Origin: Candidatus Thorarchaeota archaeon | GTDB lineage: Archaea; Asgardarchaeota; Thorarchaeia; Thorarchaeales; Thorarchaeaceae | Assembly: GCA_016840965.1 (NCBI GenBank) | Contig: JAEORI010000111.1 | Location: 1-8,401 of the forward strand | DNA length: 8,401 nt | Reading direction: 5' to 3' | Shown here: positions 6,101 through 8,401 of the stretch, in pieces | How positions within the stretch are numbered: position 1 is the stretch's first letter | Layout: each line of letters opens with the position of its first letter | The notes under the pieces: generated by a model | The model's database searches: none | What the model was told of the DNA's origin: nothing | Seen by the model: the letters and a program-made list of their open reading frames with translations, nothing else | Made by a program: the position numbers and the translations under genes

Positions 6101-6961
6101 ATGGCGTTTGAAGCAAAACTTTCCGTAGTACCAATAGATAGGAGTAAGTCAGCGGAACTAGATAAAATTCTACCAATCGAGATTGGCATGTTTGGTGGTT
6201 CCGGGAATTATGATTCGGATGTTATTGAGAATCCAATAGAGGTTAAGGTGTTCACGCCTTATGGTGCGCCATCTGATAACTTCATTCTGGGAACTGTCAA
6301 AGGTAGATCATTTGCCTTTCTTGCAAGGCATGCAAGAGGGCACACAATTGCTCCTCACATGATAAACTATAGAGCAAATATTTGGGGAATGAAAGCTCTA
6401 GGTGTAAAACGAATTATTAGTCCAGCAGCTTGCGGAAGTCTTCAACCAAAGAAAATCAAATTGGGTGAATTTGTAATCGCCGACCAACTCTTTGATAGGA
6501 CCTTTGGAGTTCGAAAAGACACATTCTTTGAAACAGGAACAATTGCACATTTGCCATTTGGAGAACCATTCTGCTCAGAATTAAGAAAAGTAGCAGTCGA
6601 TACTGCTGAAGAGATTGGATACAAAGTTCACGGGAAGGGGACTTATGTTTGTATTAATGGACCTAGATTCTCAACAGCAGCTGAATCAATGTTCTATCAT
6701 AATCAAGGGTGGGATGTAATCGGAATGACAGCTTACCCAGAAGCAGCACTAGCGCGTGAAGCTGGAATATGCTTCGTAAATATATCGATGCCAACTGATT
6801 ACGATGTCCACGGAGAAGAACATGTGACTCATGCAATGGTACTCAAGACTATGTCCGAGAATGTTGAGAGAGTTAGAAAACTGACTTTTGAGATGATATC
6901 AAACATTCCTAAAGACGCAGGTTGTGACTGCCAAACTGCAATGAAAAACGGTCTCTTCTAA
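6101..6961 (+). CDS. mtnP: S-methyl-5'-thioadenosine phosphorylase (MTAP)
   Basis: A 286-residue member of the trimeric MTAP/PNP phosphorylase family. It splits methylthioadenosine, a by-product of polyamine synthesis and radical-SAM chemistry, with phosphate into adenine and 5-methylthioribose-1-phosphate in the cytoplasm. Family marks are all present: GMFGGSGNY (29-37, phosphate loop), RHARGH (76-81), INYRANIWGMKALGV (88-102), AACGSL (109-114), NGPRFSTAAES (186-196), GMTAYPEAALAREA (208-221) and TDYD (232-235). The two aspartates of TDYD recognise the 6-amino purine in MTAP, whereas MTI-specific bacterial relatives replace them; adenine specificity is therefore likely. The end has a CDC pair (C275, C277) in the usual C-terminal CxC position. 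About 25 extra residues precede the first strand. The ATG at 6101 has a good ribosome binding site; it is co-directional with and 12 bases from the phosphoribosyltransferase gene. Confidence 0.95.
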   Translation: MAFEAKLSVVPIDRSKSAELDKILPIEIGMFGGSGNYDSDVIENPIEVKVFTPYGAPSDNFILGTVKGRSFAFLARHARGHTIAPHMINYRANIWGMKALGVKRIISPAACGSLQPKKIKLGEFVIADQLFDRTFGVRKDTFFETGTIAHLPFGEPFCSELRKVAVDTAEEIGYKVHGKGTYVCINGPRFSTAAESMFYHNQGWDVIGMTAYPEAALAREAGICFVNISMPTDYDVHGEEHVTHAMVLKTMSENVERVRKLTFEMISNIPKDAGCDCQTAMKNGLF

Positions 6962-6980
6962 TTGTCAACCCAATAATTCC

Positions 6981-7007
6981 TGTTTTCGAATATGACCGAA
7001 GAAAACA
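6981..7007. repeat. Inverted repeat between MTAP and nitrilase genes
   Basis: TGTTTTC (6981-6987) and GAAAACA (7001-7007) are a perfect 7-bp inverted repeat with a 13-base spacer. It lies 20 bases after the MTAP stop and just before the TATA-like box of the next gene. It could be a weak 3'-end stem for the MTAP message or an operator for the nitrilase gene. There is no T-run after it, so it is not a standard terminator. Confidence 0.35.
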
Positions 7008-7017
7008 AAGCGCACCA

Positions 7018-7026
7018 TTTTCTATA
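7018..7026 (+). promoter_or_regulatory. TATA-like box for a leaderless nitrilase transcript
   Basis: TTTTCTATA is centred about 24 bases before ATG 7046, the spacing expected if transcription starts at or next to the start codon. No usable ribosome binding site precedes the ATG (an AGGA abuts it with no spacing), which fits a leaderless mRNA. Confidence 0.35.
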
Positions 7027-7045
7027 GGAAGATGGCGACCTAGGA

Positions 7046-7843
7046 ATGAGATTAGCTATTGCTCAGATGGAGCCGGTGCTCCTTGATTTAGATGAGAATC
7101 TCTCGCGATTAAAGAAACTCCTCCAAGAAGCTGAAAACAATCATGTTGATGTTCTAGTTTTACCTGAGCTTTGTAATTCAGGCTATGTCTTCGAGAGCCC
7201 GGAAGAAGCGGGGTCTGTCGCTGAAGAGATCCCTTCAGGTGAGTTCTCGAAATTACTAATTTCATGGTCAAACCAAGATCGTCTTATTGTTGCTGGAATT
7301 TGTGAATCTACACCTCAAGGACTCTATAACTCAGCTGCAGTCTTTGCACAAGGCAAGCATATAGTCACGTATAGAAAGATTCACCTTTTCCTAAATGAGA
7401 AGGACTGGTTTAAACCAGGCACCAAAGAACCTCCAGTTGTTGAGTTCAAGGGGGCAAGGCTTGGTGTGATGGTATGTTTTGATTGGGCTTTCCCGGAAAT
7501 AGCTAGAGTGCTGACCCTCAAAGGAGCTCAAATAATCTTGCATCCAGCTAATCTTGTTCTACCTTATTGCCAAGATGCGATGATTACACGGTCAATTGAA
7601 AATTCGGTTTTTACCGCTACTGCGAATCGAACTGGTACCGAAAGAGGTGTGGAGTTCTCTGGGAATTCACAGATTACAAATACAGTTGGAAAGAGACTTG
7701 CAACACTAAATAGAGAACAAACTGGAATTTCATTTGTTGATATTCAACCTCAAGATGCAGATAACAAGATGATCACAGTTCGCAATCATATCATCAATGA
7801 CAGACGACCAGAACTCTATACTCGACTTACTAAGATTGGCTGA
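7046..7843 (+). CDS. Nitrilase-superfamily carbon-nitrogen hydrolase (possible omega-amidase)
   Basis: A 265-residue single-domain C-N hydrolase. The catalytic Glu-Lys-Cys triad is clear: E41 in VLVLPELCNSGY, K111 in YRKIHLF and C144 in MVCFDWAFPE. The fold is alpha-beta-beta-alpha and these enzymes act as cytoplasmic oligomers that hydrolyse amides (or, less often, nitriles or N-carbamoyl groups) through a cysteine thioester. Length is normal, with no fused glutamine-dependent synthetase domain. The substrate is not readable from motifs. In several bacteria an omega-amidase of this family (MtnU) sits with methionine-salvage genes and clears 2-oxoglutaramate, and the MTAP gene 84 bases upstream makes that role possible here (inference). 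N-carbamoylputrescine amidase or a general amidase are alternatives. The last 14 bases overlap the end of the convergent pyrophosphatase gene. Confidence 0.88.
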   Translation: MRLAIAQMEPVLLDLDENLSRLKKLLQEAENNHVDVLVLPELCNSGYVFESPEEAGSVAEEIPSGEFSKLLISWSNQDRLIVAGICESTPQGLYNSAAVFAQGKHIVTYRKIHLFLNEKDWFKPGTKEPPVVEFKGARLGVMVCFDWAFPEIARVLTLKGAQIILHPANLVLPYCQDAMITRSIENSVFTATANRTGTERGVEFSGNSQITNTVGKRLATLNREQTGISFVDIQPQDADNKMITVRNHIINDRRPELYTRLTKIG

Positions 7844-8198
7844 GTCTACTTGGAGCTTTCCCTTCCCATTCCTTAACTGGGTATTTGATTGAGTTTTGTT
7901 TCATTTTTTTCACAATTGCCATTGTTGGGTCGATACCTGCTTTGTCACAGATCCGAAGTAAATAGACCATCACATCTGCAATTTCACCAGCTAGAGCTTC
8001 TTTGAACTTCTCGGTTTCCAGAGCTTCCAGAACCTCCTCATCAGATTTCCATTGGAACAGCTCAAGAAGTTCACCCATTTCAATTGACGCTGAAACAGCC
8101 AACGCTGATGGTTTGTTATATTGCTCCCAATTTCTCTCTTGAACAAATTCACGGATAAGTGAGATGAGCTCATCTAGCGTCGGTACGCCATCACCCAT
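7830..8198 (-). CDS. DCTPP1/MazG-like nucleotide pyrophosphohydrolase
   Basis: A 122-residue all-alpha NTP pyrophosphatase of the RS21-C6/DCTPP1 type in the MazG superfamily. It starts with LDELISLIREFVQERNWEQY, like the DCTPP1 REF...RDWxQFH segment, followed by a LALxxSIEMGELLELFQW block. The metal ligands are E40-x2-E43 and E72-x2-D75 (28 residues between), and KYP stands near the end. Relatives hydrolyse dCTP or modified dCTP and other NTPs to the monophosphate plus pyrophosphate, cleaning the nucleotide pool. An upstream in-frame TTG (8231) would add 11 residues overlapping the preceding gene, but ATG 8198 has AGGGTG six bases before it and begins at the usual place, so it is preferred. 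The gene is 13 bases after the small membrane protein and probably co-transcribed. Its tail overlaps the nitrilase tail by 14 bases. Confidence 0.87.
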   Translation of the reverse strand: MGDGVPTLDELISLIREFVQERNWEQYNKPSALAVSASIEMGELLELFQWKSDEEVLEALETEKFKEALAGEIADVMVYLLRICDKAGIDPTMAIVKKMKQNSIKYPVKEWEGKAPSRLSQS

Positions 8199-8204
8199 TT
8201 TAAA

Positions 8205-8210
8205 CACCCT
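8205..8210 (-). promoter_or_regulatory. Ribosome binding site fixing the pyrophosphatase start
   Basis: On the minus strand AGGGTG sits between the stop of the membrane protein (TAA 8212-8214) and ATG 8198, with a six-base spacer. The upstream TTG at 8231 has no such motif. Confidence 0.6.
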
Positions 8211-8211
8211 A

Positions 8212-8401
8212 TTATCGCTTTGGAGGAGCAAAGTTTCTCTGAATTACCCACAGGGAATAAATTGAGAACACTGCTAGAACCATCGCTAAGCTGATTATGG
8301 GCGTGTCAAGACCAGGAATAATAGATCGTAGAAAGAACATCCAACTGAACGTATCGATAGTCGCAAATGCAATCAACAGAATAACAACGATCACATTCGT
8401 C
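8212..8401 (-). CDS. Small or partial membrane protein with two helices (runs off window)
   Basis: At least 60 residues of a hydrophobic protein ending in RNFAPPKR. Two membrane helices are visible, about residues 2-22 (VVILLIAFATIDTFSWMFFL) and 32-52 (PIISLAMVLAVFSIYSLWVI), joined by a short RSIIPGLD loop. The basic tail implies a cytoplasmic C-terminus under the positive-inside rule. Residues are counted from a GTG at 8394, but the frame stays open to the window edge, so the real start may lie outside and the protein may be longer. No ribosome binding site can be judged in the seven bases before the GTG. No family is recognised. It sits directly upstream of, and probably in one operon with, the DCTPP1-like gene. 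Confidence 0.6.
   Translation of the reverse strand, partial: TNVIVVILLIAFATIDTFSWMFFLRSIIPGLDTPIISLAMVLAVFSIYSLWVIQRNFAPPKR

Noticed and set aside
5884..6189. Minus-strand open frame of 101 codons across the phosphoribosyltransferase/MTAP junction.
   Set aside because: Serine-rich shadow of two clear plus-strand genes, with no own start signals.
8199..8231. TTG start for the pyrophosphatase, adding 11 residues.
   Set aside because: No ribosome binding site before the TTG, it overlaps the upstream gene, and AGGGTG stands correctly before ATG 8198.
1..8401. CRISPR arrays, tRNA or rRNA genes, insertion sequences, attachment sites, toxin-antitoxin or known defence cassettes.
   Set aside because: No regularly spaced repeats, no tRNA-like cloverleaf with a T-loop, no transposase or integrase motifs, and no known defence gene set seen on reading both strands by eye.

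Overview
The window looks archaeal. TATA-like boxes sit about 25-30 bases before several starts, and at least two genes look leaderless. Other starts have GGTG/AAGGT-type ribosome binding sites. The gene content fits too: an archaeal RecJ/GAN-type DHH nuclease, an Hpt-like purine phosphoribosyltransferase beside an MTA phosphorylase, and a eukaryote-like PRMT-fold methyltransferase. Moderate-to-low GC and the mix of eukaryote-like and archaeal families suggest an Asgard-type archaeon (Thorarchaeota-like), but that is an impression and not a placement. There are no rRNAs, tRNAs, insertion sequences, CRISPR arrays or phage genes.

Layout. Left edge: the C-terminal end of a membrane-anchored protein (to 212, +), then a full-length DHH/DHHA1 nuclease (287-1786, +). 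This converges on a four-helix membrane protein (1836-2300, -), with a strong hairpin plus T-tract between them. Next on the minus strand is a two-gene unit, a TPR/zinc-ribbon protein followed by a NUDIX hydrolase (4038 down to 2415). Divergent from it is a PRMT-like methyltransferase (4140-4991, +), which meets a small TIGR04076-type protein (4994-5308, -) tail to tail. Then comes a plus-strand purine-salvage pair, a phosphoribosyltransferase (5423-6088) and S-methyl-5'-thioadenosine phosphorylase (6101-6961), followed by a nitrilase-family amidohydrolase (7046-7843). The nitrilase overlaps tail to tail with a DCTPP1/MazG-like nucleotide pyrophosphatase (7830-8198, -), which is preceded by a small two-helix membrane protein running off the right edge.

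How the genes work together. The clearest pathway is recycling of the polyamine by-product MTA. The phosphorylase keeps the TDYD adenine-recognition motif, so it should release adenine and methylthioribose-1-phosphate, and the phosphoribosyltransferase 12 bases upstream could return the base to the nucleotide pool. The neighbouring C-N hydrolase may be an omega-amidase closing methionine salvage (inference). The NUDIX and DCTPP1-like enzymes add nucleotide-pool housekeeping. The most unusual items are the PRMT-like methyltransferase, which has exact double-Glu spacing but lacks the THW histidine, and the TPR protein ending in a CxxC...CxxC zinc ribbon. I see no clear new multi-gene defence or mobile system; most of the window is compact housekeeping DNA. 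No stretch above about 115 bases lacks a gene.
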